DNA from: Paraburkholderia sp. BL21I4N1
Lineage (GTDB): Bacteria; Pseudomonadota; Gammaproteobacteria; Burkholderiales; Burkholderiaceae
Assembly (NCBI RefSeq): GCF_002973525.1
Contig: NZ_PVEN01000005.1
Coordinates: 1 to 64,000, forward strand
Length of the DNA: 64,000 nucleotides
Direction: 5' to 3'
In this document: in pieces, positions 9,212 to 17,525 of the stretch
Position numbering within the stretch: the first letter of the stretch is position 1
How the letters are laid out: the number at the start of each line of letters is the position of its first letter
The notes under the pieces: generated by a model
What the model was told of the DNA's origin: nothing
What the model saw: only the letters and a program-made list of their open reading frames with translations
Database searches by the model: none
Program-made: the position numbers and the translations under genes

Positions 9212-11995
9212 TCACTCAGGGGCGCGTCGATCCGCGGCGACTCTGTGTCCGAGAGCCGTCTGCACCGCTTCGATACGTGAACTGACGTCGAGCTTGTCGA
9301 AGATGTTCTTCAGATGCCATTTGATCGTCTCGGGCGCCACCTTCATCAAGCGGCCGATTTCCTTGTTCGACAGGCCGCGCGCAACGTAGTGGAGCACCTC
9401 GAGTTCCCTGGTGCTGAGCATGGCCCCCGCCGCCGTGACCACCGAGGTCGGCAAGAGCGATGCGGGGGCGGCATCGACCTTGTGGAACGCCGACAGCAAA
9501 CGGTCGGCGTAGGTGGTTTCGTCGCTGGACGCGTTCCCCGGATCCCGGCGAAACCTTTGTAATAGCGCACGAACCTTGGGCCCTTCGTCGACGAAGCTGG
9601 TAATGATGCCGATCGGCTCGCCGAGGCGCAGCGCACGCCTGAGCGTGACGAGCGCCTGATCGGCGGCGCCGCATTGTTCGAATGCGACGGCGAGCAGCAG
9701 GGAAATGACGGCTTCCTGATAACGCCAGCCCATGCCGGCCACGGTATCGAGCGAACGCGCCAGAAAGTTGACCGCTTGATCGGGGAGGTTTTCAGCGAGC
9801 AGAACGCGGGCGTTCAGGATCGAGTAGCTAGTCCAGGTTTCCACCGCGGACCCCGGCCGCGTCTCGTGCGGGGTCAGCAAGCTCGCGCTGAGGTCATTCG
9901 CAATCCGCCGTGCCTCGACGAGATTTCCGCCTTCGATGAGCAATCGCACTGTCTCCACGTCGCATGCCAACTTCAGACGCGACCACTGGCGAGTGATGGC
10001 GACCTGCCGACCATCTTCGAGAACGGCCAGCGCCGAACCCGTCTCGCCTTCACGCCACAAAAGACGTGACGCGGCAAAGGTATGTCGTATCAGCGAACCG
10101 ACCGGGCAGGCCTCCAATGCAACAGCCGTACGACCGGATATCATCTCCCGTGTTCGCTCGAGTTCATTGCATTCGTAGTAGATCGTCGAGAGGCAACAGG
10201 ATAACGCCACTGTGCATGCCGCCGAACGACCCAGCAGTTTTTCCGCTTTCGGGAGCGCCATTTCGAGTGTGCGTCGGGCTTCCGGGAAGTCGCCGTGTAT
10301 TAGTGCGGCAAGACCGAACATGCAATTTCGAACCATATCGGAGTAGCTCGCATCCGGACTCTGTTCCATCCGATTTTTCGCGACGTTCCTGATCCGTAGA
10401 ATCTCGTCGAACTTTCCTCGATACATCAAGCCATAGAACTGCATTGTTTGCGCGCAGCGCTTGACCCACGGCGCCACCGGCGCGGTCGAGGCATCCGCGG
10501 TGCGCCCGAGTTCAAGGGCACGTTCGCTGTCGTCCGTAATGGCGGCGATCAGGGCGCCGACCGCGTTCGCCTCCGTCAGGGTGCCGTCGTCGATCGAGCC
10601 GCTATCGTCACTAAGCATCCGCTCGATGTCGCCTGTCACAGAAGACATTTCTCTGACTGCGTGGGTGATCTGAAGCGACAGCCCGAGTGCCCATGCTTTC
10701 GCGAGACGCAAGCGCAACCGTCCTTGCAAGACCTCCGGGGGCAGTCTGCCGATCCAGGCGAGCAAGGTATGCGGGTCGCCACGCTCGAGCATTTCCATGG
10801 CGCAATGCTCGACCCACTGCGCAGCCAGTTCCAGTTCGCCGGCAGCCAACGCATGCCTGACCGCCTCGGGCCAGAGATTAGCCTGCGCAAACCATCGGCA
10901 TGCGCGACCGTGCAACAGAGGGACTTCGTGCGGCATCTGGCGAATCAACCGGCGCCGAAGCGCGTCGGACAGCAGCGCGTGATAGCGGTACCACTCGTGC
11001 CTTTCGTCGAGCCGCCGAATGAACACATTGTGCCGTTCGAGCCAGTCAAGCTTGCTTGCGCTTGCGCGTCGTCCCCCCATCACCGCGTCGCATACGGCGG
11101 GAGAAAGACGTTCGAGTATTGACGTGTTCAGCAGGAATTTCAGCACCGACGGCGGCAAGTGGGCAAGCACGGTATCGTTCAGGTATCGATCAATGCCGGC
11201 GCCGGTTCTGACAAAGTGATCGGCGACTTTAGCCGCGTCGCCCGCTTGACCCAACGCAAGGGACGCCAGTTGTAAGCCCGCCACCCATCCTTCGGTCGCC
11301 TCGTTCAATAACCGGACGCTGGTTCGGTCGAGCGAGCGCGTGCCGGTCTGGTCGAAAAACGTTTGGGCGTCGTCGATCGAAAAACGCAGATCGTCGATGT
11401 TGATGCGCGTTAAGCTTTCCGGCGCTCTGTATTGTCCGGGCATCAATGTAGTCTCACCGCGCGCGCCGAGCAGAACGTGCAGGTTATTGGGCGCATAGCG
11501 TAGCAGGCGGGAGACAATCGCCACGACGGGTTTGGCGGTGAGGCGATCGGCGTCGTCGAGGATAAGGAAGACGTTTCGTCCACACGCGGCGATGCCATTC
11601 AGGAGCACCGATATGACGGTTTGGATCGGGGTCAACGCATCGTAATTCAGGAGTTGTTGCGCCTGGCCGGCGATGTCCTCCGACGCTCGGGCAAGTGCCG
11701 CCACCAGGTAGGCGCCTAGCTGGTGCGGATTGTCGTCCTCTTCGTCGAGACTGAGCCAGGCCACCGCATGTTCCTGCTCCGACAGCGCTTCGGTCCAACC
11801 GGCCAGGAGTGTCGTTTTGCCGAAACCCGCGGGCGCAGTCACGACGGTGACGCTGCGAGTCCGGCGCTGTCCGCTGAGCCGATCGAGCAACGCGAGCCGT
11901 GACACGCAGTTCTGTGGAAGGCGAGGTGGAACCATTTTGGTCTGGATCAGCGACACGTTCCACGTGCGCCCAAAATTGTCTGTAGATACTTCCAT
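9212..11995 (-). CDS. MalT-like LuxR-family transcriptional regulator
   Basis: A 927-residue STAND-class regulator. A P-loop (APAGFGKTT, residues 54-62), a Walker B region (VFLILDDAD) and a winged-helix-like middle are followed by a long alpha-helical TPR-type sensor region and a C-terminal LuxR helix-turn-helix (TRELEVLHYVARGLSNKEIG). Such proteins oligomerise on binding ATP and an effector and then activate promoters; the effector here is unknown. The ATG at 11995 has GGAG at good spacing and is preferred to the GTG at 12007. It converges on the response-regulator gene with only 10 bp between stops. No gene shares its strand directly upstream within the 277-bp gap, so it is probably monocistronic. 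Confidence 0.88.
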   Translation of the reverse strand: MEVSTDNFGRTWNVSLIQTKMVPPRLPQNCVSRLALLDRLSGQRRTRSVTVVTAPAGFGKTTLLAGWTEALSEQEHAVAWLSLDEEDDNPHQLGAYLVAALARASEDIAGQAQQLLNYDALTPIQTVISVLLNGIAACGRNVFLILDDADRLTAKPVVAIVSRLLRYAPNNLHVLLGARGETTLMPGQYRAPESLTRINIDDLRFSIDDAQTFFDQTGTRSLDRTSVRLLNEATEGWVAGLQLASLALGQAGDAAKVADHFVRTGAGIDRYLNDTVLAHLPPSVLKFLLNTSILERLSPAVCDAVMGGRRASASKLDWLERHNVFIRRLDERHEWYRYHALLSDALRRRLIRQMPHEVPLLHGRACRWFAQANLWPEAVRHALAAGELELAAQWVEHCAMEMLERGDPHTLLAWIGRLPPEVLQGRLRLRLAKAWALGLSLQITHAVREMSSVTGDIERMLSDDSGSIDDGTLTEANAVGALIAAITDDSERALELGRTADASTAPVAPWVKRCAQTMQFYGLMYRGKFDEILRIRNVAKNRMEQSPDASYSDMVRNCMFGLAALIHGDFPEARRTLEMALPKAEKLLGRSAACTVALSCCLSTIYYECNELERTREMISGRTAVALEACPVGSLIRHTFAASRLLWREGETGSALAVLEDGRQVAITRQWSRLKLACDVETVRLLIEGGNLVEARRIANDLSASLLTPHETRPGSAVETWTSYSILNARVLLAENLPDQAVNFLARSLDTVAGMGWRYQEAVISLLLAVAFEQCGAADQALVTLRRALRLGEPIGIITSFVDEGPKVRALLQRFRRDPGNASSDETTYADRLLSAFHKVDAAPASLLPTSVVTAAGAMLSTRELEVLHYVARGLSNKEIGRLMKVAPETIKWHLKNIFDKLDVSSRIEAVQTALGHRVAADRRAPE

Positions 11996-12284
11996 ACTTG
12001 TCTCCACCAGCCCATCCCACGAACGTCCACACGTTATCCGGTGTGAATGTTATGCAAGTTACTCAGTATCTTAGTCTCTGGAATGCGTATCCGGCATCGA
12101 TCGGCCCAATCATCCAGAAGCGTAGCGCACCGACTGAGCGCTCGCCGATTTGCCAAATGTTCACGGTGTGACCATGCGGCCGCTGATATCGTCGAAGTCG
12201 CCTGAAAATCAAACCGCGTCTGATGATGCAGCAGGGCATCTAAGCGCGCACAAAAATTCAATGCCAGAGGTCGCAAATTAGCGG

Positions 12285-13052
12285 ATGTTGACCATTGTTT
12301 CCCTTACCCGAACCGGACGTGTGCTGCCCTCGGTGTGGCCGCTCGATTGTCTGCCCACGTCTGTCCATGCGTGGCGAAGGTTGCCACCGCATGTCAGCCT
12401 TCGTGCGGAGCGAGATGCGCCTTACGCGTCGGTTCAGACACTGTGCTGGGAACCGCGCCGCATGGTGCCGATTGTTGCGCCTGCAACTACGTTGACGGTA
12501 CCGCGCTTGGTGCTGCGAACATTTGATGTTCCGCCTGATGCGCCAACGGTGTCTAGCCGTTCGCCAGTGAAGTGGCGTTTGATAGCCGGTGGTGTTTTTC
12601 TGATTGGGGGGGCGGCGATGTACGGCTGGCTTGAGCCGGGTTATTCACCGCTACGACCCAACACGTCGCCCGTCGAAAGCGCCAATAGCGCCAGCGTGCC
12701 ATCGCACACGACGCCGCACGCTTTGGTGTTCCGGATTGAATCCGTGCCCGTGCCAGCCGTCAAAAAGACGAGAGCGGTCTTTGGTGAGCAGAAGCGCGTC
12801 GGCAAAGCGGTACTTCCGGTTTCGCATGCGCATCCATACCACCATCCGCAAGCGCCGAAACTCGCGAGGCGGCTAACCGCGTTGCTCTCATCGCGCCCGG
12901 CTTCGCGGCCCACGCCTGTTGCAACTAGCGGTCCGCTCGATAGTGTGCCGGCACGACAGGTAATGACCCTGCCCAATAGAGATGCCGCCGACTGGATGAG
13001 TCACATGACACAGCGCCGCATCACAGAGGTCGCCGAGAAGTTCTCCCAATAG
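12285..13052 (+). CDS. hypothetical single-pass membrane protein
   Basis: Up to 255 residues. One clear membrane helix (LIAGGVFLIGGAAMYGWL, about residues 99-116 of the long form) is followed by a Pro/Ser/His-rich region and a C-terminal tail ending in EVAEKFSQ. The start is uncertain: the first 60 residues look unlike the rest, and the ATG at 12462 (196 residues) would give a short cytoplasmic end, the helix and a periplasmic domain. It converges with the DUF937-OmpA gene. No family recognised. Confidence 0.5.
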   Translation: MLTIVSLTRTGRVLPSVWPLDCLPTSVHAWRRLPPHVSLRAERDAPYASVQTLCWEPRRMVPIVAPATTLTVPRLVLRTFDVPPDAPTVSSRSPVKWRLIAGGVFLIGGAAMYGWLEPGYSPLRPNTSPVESANSASVPSHTTPHALVFRIESVPVPAVKKTRAVFGEQKRVGKAVLPVSHAHPYHHPQAPKLARRLTALLSSRPASRPTPVATSGPLDSVPARQVMTLPNRDAADWMSHMTQRRITEVAEKFSQ

Positions 13053-13088
13053 CCGGGCGTTGGCCGGATCGACTCGACCGTCCGGTCA

Positions 13089-14909
13089 TTACGGTTGTGC
13101 CAGAACAAACGCGATACGGCGATTGGCAAAGCGCCCGCTTGCCGTGGCGTTGCTGGCGATGGGGCTGGCCGCGCCATAGCCTCTGGCCGTCAACAAATCC
13201 GGTTTCACGCCCGTCTCCATCATGAACGCACGCACCGAGTCGGCACGTTTCTGGGAAAGCGCCAGGTTGGCCCGCTCGTCGCCCGCGTTGTCGGAAAACG
13301 CCTCGATATTCAACGGCACGGGATGCCCGCCGTCTGAACAGGCTTTGAGAAGTTGTGCCGTTTCGGCGAGGTTTTCCCGGGCGGAGGAGGGAATGTGTCC
13401 GCTGGATTCCGCGAAATCCACGACCTGCAAATTCAGAACCTTGATGACATCCGCGCTGGCGCATCCGCCACCTGCATCGAGCATTTTCGCCATCGCGCTC
13501 AAGAATGACACGGTCGCTTGATCGACGGCTTGATCGGCTTTGAACTGACCGATCTGCCACGACTGACCGAACACGCTCTGCAGACGTCGTTGCCAGCCAA
13601 GCGCCAGGTTCGTCGCCGCGCCGCTTAGCTCGATGTGCGTTCCCTCTATCGCGACCTCCGCGCGAGGTACGGCCATCAAGCGCAGGAGTTCGTCGATATG
13701 CGACATCCAGCTGGCTTGTCCTGAACTCAAATCGACCTTCAGTTCAGCAGCGAAGCGGCCCGCGCCGAATTGTCGAGTCAACGCCTCGGCCAGTACGTTC
13801 CGCTCGGCGTCGCTACTGACGGTTGCAGTCAAGGTCGGTAAGCCTGCCTGGTTCACACTGAAGGCGAGTTGGCCGTTCCGTGTGGCCAGGTTCGATACGG
13901 GATCCGACGCCGACTGCGCGGCCGAAGCCGCGGTTGGCGTCGAGGCGGGCGTGGTCGCGCCTGCCGGCGTGGTCGCCGAAGCGGCGGAGGGAAGCTGCGG
14001 CGAGGATGAGCCGATAGGCGGCTGGGCCGGAACCGCAAGCGCGGCGGATGCGGTCGCGGGTATGGCCGGCATAGCGGGCGTAATGACCCCCTCGCTCGAC
14101 TCACGCAACGACGTTATCCGTTCTACACCCGGCTTGGCGTGAAAATAGCCGTACGTGAAAACCCCGATCAGCACGGCGGACAGCACCGCGAACAGTAACC
14201 CGACGAACCTGCGCGAAGACCGCGTACCCGTTGCAGGCGCAACCGTTTCGTGCAAGGAGGAGGGGGCCGTACGCCGGACGACATCCTCTTCTGCATGCGA
14301 CGGCTGCGTCAGAGTCGTGGATACCCGTTCGAGCCGCCCGAGAATCGAAGCGTTAAAGTTGGCGGCGTTGTCGAATCCGATCGAATCGGCCGTGTCATGG
14401 GTCAAGAACTTCGAGACCGCCGGCAGTTGAGCGCCGAGCAGTGCCGGTAGTCCACTCGACGTGCCTTCTTCGAGCAGCACGTGATGTTTCAACACGCCAA
14501 ACAACACAGCGCCGACCAGCGCGGTCATGACGTGTGCCGCCTGCGGGGGAATACCGGTTTGATTCGATATCGGGTCGCTGGCTACCGCAATACGTCGACC
14601 AGTACCGCGCGCAATAAGTGACTCGCCGACGACTTCAAGATCTTTAATACCCGACATGGTGCTGCACTGCTGCGCGAATTGCTCGCCGATACGAGCATTC
14701 GAGTCGGCTGACATTACGGCGGAAAATAACCCCGCCACGCCGTTGGGTGTTACCGCGCTAGCCATTAGAGATGCGATCAGGGCAGGGCCGGTATGCGCGA
14801 CGACCTTCATGAGCAATTCCGCCGGCAGACCAATTTTTTCCGAAAGACCCGGCCAGAGTGACGCGGAAAAGACGTCGTTCACGGATTGGGAAAGATCGAT
14901 GCTCTTCAT
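13089..14909 (-). CDS. DUF937-OmpA fusion protein
   Basis: A 606-residue protein. Residues 1-200 resemble DUF937 (Ala/Gly-rich helical, cytoplasmic), 235-256 form a membrane helix (FVGLLFAVLSAVLIGVFTYG), then comes an Ala/Pro/Thr linker, a middle domain and a C-terminal OmpA-like peptidoglycan-binding domain (about 490-606, with NIEAFSDNAGDERANLALSQ and NRRIAFVLAQP). It would be anchored in the inner membrane with the OmpA domain in the periplasm holding the cell wall. I chose the ATG at 14909 because AGAAGAGG precedes it; a longer frame to 14954 lacks such a site. The domain combination is known in Burkholderiales, but the function is not established. Confidence 0.85.
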   Translation of the reverse strand: MKSIDLSQSVNDVFSASLWPGLSEKIGLPAELLMKVVAHTGPALIASLMASAVTPNGVAGLFSAVMSADSNARIGEQFAQQCSTMSGIKDLEVVGESLIARGTGRRIAVASDPISNQTGIPPQAAHVMTALVGAVLFGVLKHHVLLEEGTSSGLPALLGAQLPAVSKFLTHDTADSIGFDNAANFNASILGRLERVSTTLTQPSHAEEDVVRRTAPSSLHETVAPATGTRSSRRFVGLLFAVLSAVLIGVFTYGYFHAKPGVERITSLRESSEGVITPAMPAIPATASAALAVPAQPPIGSSSPQLPSAASATTPAGATTPASTPTAASAAQSASDPVSNLATRNGQLAFSVNQAGLPTLTATVSSDAERNVLAEALTRQFGAGRFAAELKVDLSSGQASWMSHIDELLRLMAVPRAEVAIEGTHIELSGAATNLALGWQRRLQSVFGQSWQIGQFKADQAVDQATVSFLSAMAKMLDAGGGCASADVIKVLNLQVVDFAESSGHIPSSARENLAETAQLLKACSDGGHPVPLNIEAFSDNAGDERANLALSQKRADSVRAFMMETGVKPDLLTARGYGAASPIASNATASGRFANRRIAFVLAQP

Positions 14910-14960
14910 TCTTGGCCTCTTCTCATTGCAATGCTTCGAACTTGCCGTCGACAATTCGAT

Positions 14961-15191
14961 TCAGTTGCCCGGTGACTGGACGGTGTGCGGGATTGGGCGG
15001 TCCGGACGTGCTGCATAGGCGTCATGAGACTCGGGGCCGCGATCCCGCCATGCCGGATGTCCGTCGGGCTCCTGGCTGTTGTGAAGTCCCGGTCCCGCGT
15101 GGTGGCCATCGTCGAAAGGTTGGGCGAAAGCGGCGAACGACGTGGCGAGGAGAGACGCGATCACATGGTTCGCGATCGTTTTTGATTTCAT
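14961..15191 (-). CDS. small secreted protein, possibly RcnB-like remnant
   Basis: A 76-residue product with a signal peptide (KSKTIANHVIASLLATSFAA, cleavage likely after AFA) and a mature part rich in His, Gly, Pro and Asp (DDGHHAGPGLHN). The N-terminal pattern recalls RcnB-family periplasmic proteins, but the conserved RcnB C-terminal half is absent, so it may be a shortened relative. An ATG at 15218 would extend it in frame by nine residues. It lies 51 bp upstream of the DUF937-OmpA gene on the same strand and could be its operon partner. Confidence 0.5.
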   Translation of the reverse strand: MKSKTIANHVIASLLATSFAAFAQPFDDGHHAGPGLHNSQEPDGHPAWRDRGPESHDAYAARPDRPIPHTVQSPGN

Positions 15192-15249
15192 GATGGTTGC
15201 TCGAAAGAAGATAGATGGCATGGGAGACCCTTGCCGTAGCGCCTCGATC

Positions 15250-15288
15250 CGGTAAATAAAAAACGGTCTACCGGGGGATAGACCGTTA
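15250..15288 (-). terminator. intrinsic terminator on the minus strand
   Basis: A perfect 9-bp stem (15262-15270 with 15279-15287) around a GC-rich 8-base loop; read on the minus strand it is followed by a run of six T. It lies about 60 bp upstream of the secreted-protein start at 15191, with no obvious gene ending just before it, so it may end the transcript of the gene at 15859-16323 or act as a leader attenuator. Confidence 0.6.
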
Positions 15289-15302
15289 ACGAAGTACTGC
15301 AT

Positions 15303-15686
15303 ACCGGCAATGCCGCTCGACAGTCACAATCTCTCGACTGGGACGTGGGTTCTGCGACCCCGGCGACGCACCCACTTTAAACGCCGCGCAATTCGTTGAA
15401 TGTGAACTTTGGTGAGCTTTAATTAAACGACTCGACTGGTGTCGCGGATTGATTACAGGGCTTAAAAAGCAGATTGAATTGAATCGTGGACGTGATAACT
15501 TCCGCGCTGTCTTTGGGTTGGCATGCGTTGCTGCTCATTGGCGCATGCAACCAATCAAGCTTAAATACCCGATATGTACAACCTCCCGCCCATCGCCGGG
15601 CACGTTGCCGTTAATGCACGGCAATACAGCGACCAGCGCGTGAATGTCACTCCTGCCAACCAGATCTTCACGACCGGGTGGTCGAT
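15303..15686. other. gene-free stretch
   Basis: About 380 bases with lower GC than their surroundings. Short open frames exist on both strands, but none has a ribosome binding site, recognisable motif or convincing codon use. It presumably carries promoters for the secreted-protein gene (minus) and the tiny membrane protein (plus), but I cannot pick a confident -35/-10 pair. Confidence 0.4.
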
Positions 15687-15800
15687 ATGAACGCACGCGA
15701 TGTTCTCAAGGGAGCGCTCTGGGTTCTTGGGCTAGTACTGGTCTTGCTGATTCTGGTCTGGTGCGTTCCGCCCGTGTTCTCGCAGACCACGTTCAGGTGA
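15687..15800 (+). CDS. 37-residue single-helix membrane protein
   Basis: ATG at 15687, TGA at 15798-15800. After the basic N-terminus MNARDVLKGA comes an almost unbroken hydrophobic helix (LWVLGLVLVLLILVWCV) and a short polar tail. Composition and the positive-inside N-terminus fit a genuine small inner-membrane protein; GGGTGG upstream is a modest ribosome binding site. It is too short for family assignment. Confidence 0.45.
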   Translation: MNARDVLKGALWVLGLVLVLLILVWCVPPVFSQTTFR

Positions 15801-15858
15801 TCTCATTCCAGCGAGAGAAGGCGGGCGTGGTTTGTCGATTCAACGGACAGGTTGAAGC

Positions 15859-16323
15859 TCAACGCGACGGGATGCTCTTGCCCTCGGGCGGCCGCCAGTC
15901 GAGTCCGGCGGACTCGTCGGCACTGCGCCGGCGTCGTTGGGACGGCGGGCGTCGAACCGAACGTGCGGCCGCGTCCATGAACCGGACGTGATCGTCGAAC
16001 AGTTCCCACAGTACATTGCCGAGAAGGCCGCAGCGCAACCAGATCCCGAAGTGCCGATGACAGGTCTTCGCGTTGGGAAATCTGTCGGGTAGATCGGCCC
16101 ATGGTTTTCCATGGACGAGTTTCCAGAGAATACCGTTCAGGGTCGCGCGTCTATCGGCCGCGGGGCGTCCGCGCGTTTCGGTGCGGGCGTAGAACTGCGT
16201 GAACAGCGGCTCGACGTGAGTCCACTGAATATCGGTCACGTCGCCATGTTCCACGCCGGGAATCGCGTCCGATACGTGCAATACGGCCCGCAACGACTGC
16301 GGACCGGTGGTTTCCTGTTTCAT
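15859..16323 (-). CDS. stand-alone IS5-type transposase N-terminal domain (DUF4096-like)
   Basis: A 154-residue protein matching the N-terminal domain of IS5-family transposases: a Trp followed by EPLF, GRPAADRRATLNGILWKL, GKPWADLPDRFP, TCHRHFGIW and GLLGNVLWELF. The DDE catalytic domain is absent; the C-terminal tail is basic and unrelated. No terminal inverted repeats flank it. I chose the ATG at 16323 (AGG upstream); the frame is open to 16467 but the extra residues look non-coding. Either it is a transposase remnant or a domesticated DNA-binding protein. The intact frame and the tidy ending favour the latter weakly. Confidence 0.7.
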   Translation of the reverse strand: MKQETTGPQSLRAVLHVSDAIPGVEHGDVTDIQWTHVEPLFTQFYARTETRGRPAADRRATLNGILWKLVHGKPWADLPDRFPNAKTCHRHFGIWLRCGLLGNVLWELFDDHVRFMDAAARSVRRPPSQRRRRSADESAGLDWRPPEGKSIPSR

Positions 16324-16378
16324 CGTGCCTGGTGTTCGAAATAGCGGTCCGCGATTAACACAGTCAGTGAAATGCAAT

Positions 16379-17098
16379 TCACTGGCTATCCGGTACGATT
16401 TCCACTCGCCGGTTTTTCGCGCGCCCGCTCGGCGTTTCATTCGATGCCACAGGATTCGCCTGGCCATACCCCGTCACGAGGAATTGCCGCGCTCTCAGGC
16501 CGTGATCTCTCAGGTACTGCGCGACGCTCAGCGCTCGACGCGTCGACAGCGCCTGGTTATAGGCGGCGCTTCCAGTCGAATCCGTGTAGCCGTTCACGGC
16601 GACCGTATTAAGCGTCGCGCCCACCGCTGCATTGATCAGCGCGTCGAGACGGTTGCGCGCATCCGACGTCAGCGTGGCCTTATCCAGATCGAAACTGGCG
16701 TCGCCATTCAACGAGACTTTTTGTGGTGCCGGCGGAGTAGGGGAAGCCGTTGGCGCTGCCGGTTGCGCGACCGGCGCCGCGGGAGCGACGACAGGCGCTG
16801 CTTGCGTGACAGGTGTCGGGACACACTGGAACATCAGGGTGTGCACGTCGCGCTGGCTGCCGGCAGCCGCGAGCGGCGAAATTTCGCGGAACGGGTGCAC
16901 GGGTCGATTACCGCAGATTTCACGCGCCTTCGAGTAGCAGGTGTTCGAACTGTCGAAAAGCCCATTGCAATTGACCTGGAATGCCTTTTCGTTATTCGGC
17001 AGGGCGATCGTGTAGGCGCTAAATGTGGGTCCCGACGCGGCGGAACATCCCGCAAGCGTACCCGCGGCCAACAGCATCAATCCGAGTTTCCGTGTCAT
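16379..17098 (-). CDS. OmpA-family outer-membrane lipoprotein
   Basis: A 239-residue lipoprotein. The signal MTRKLGLMLLAAGTLAGC carries a lipobox with C18 as the lipidation site. A Cys-containing N-terminal domain (CNGLFDSSNTCYSKAREICG) is followed by an Ala/Pro linker (VAPAAPVAQPAAPTA) and a C-terminal OmpA domain (VNGYTDSTGSAAYNQALSTR, AKNRRVEIV) that binds peptidoglycan. I chose the ATG at 17098, which has AGGG five bases upstream, over the ATG at 17134. It probably links the outer membrane to the wall near the adhesin. A second OmpA-domain protein lies upstream at 13089-14909. Confidence 0.9.
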   Translation of the reverse strand: MTRKLGLMLLAAGTLAGCSAASGPTFSAYTIALPNNEKAFQVNCNGLFDSSNTCYSKAREICGNRPVHPFREISPLAAAGSQRDVHTLMFQCVPTPVTQAAPVVAPAAPVAQPAAPTASPTPPAPQKVSLNGDASFDLDKATLTSDARNRLDALINAAVGATLNTVAVNGYTDSTGSAAYNQALSTRRALSVAQYLRDHGLRARQFLVTGYGQANPVASNETPSGRAKNRRVEIVPDSQ

Positions 17099-17431
17099 TT
17101 CAACCCTGCTCGTCGTAGTCAATTTCATCGCCATTTATCGTCTCTTCGAAAAGTCACGCACGCGTGCCTCGTTGCACGCTTAAAGGATTGCAATCCTCAT
17201 GCTGCAACGCAGAGTTGATGCTAGCGATTCCACAGACGTCGAATGTCACAGAATGTCGACTGATGCGGCCATCCGACGTGCGCCGACCGAAATAAAACCC
17301 GGGTACGCCATGCAGGCAATGAAGTGACATTTGTTCGCAACGTCGCGACTCTTCGGGTCGTAAGATCGTTTTTGATGATGCCGTTCCTCGGCGGCAGCCA
17401 TCGCTCTCGTTGGACGAAGTATTTCCGTCAA

Positions 17432-17468
17432 GCGCGCCGATCCCTCTCTCCGTCGGCGCGCCTTTTTT
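17432..17468 (+). terminator. orphan plus-strand intrinsic terminator
   Basis: A perfect 9-bp GC stem (GCGCGCCGA 17432-17440 with TCGGCGCGC 17453-17461) with a 12-base loop, followed by seven T. Both flanking genes are on the minus strand, so it ends no visible gene. The surrounding gap 17099-17525 contains no convincing coding sequence. Confidence 0.8.
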
Positions 17469-17525
17469 TGTTTTTCCCTCGATGCGAGGCAAGCGTGCTC
17501 GCCTTGGGGCGACGGCCGAAGTGGG

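Noticed and set aside
10448-11122. Plus-strand frame opposite the MalT-like regulator
   Set aside because: The minus-strand gene has a complete domain architecture across the same bases; the plus frame has none.
15449-15643. Small plus-strand frame in the gap before the tiny membrane protein
   Set aside because: No ribosome binding site and no coherent composition.
15800-16500. Complete IS5-type insertion sequence
   Set aside because: No catalytic domain and no terminal inverted repeats could be found.
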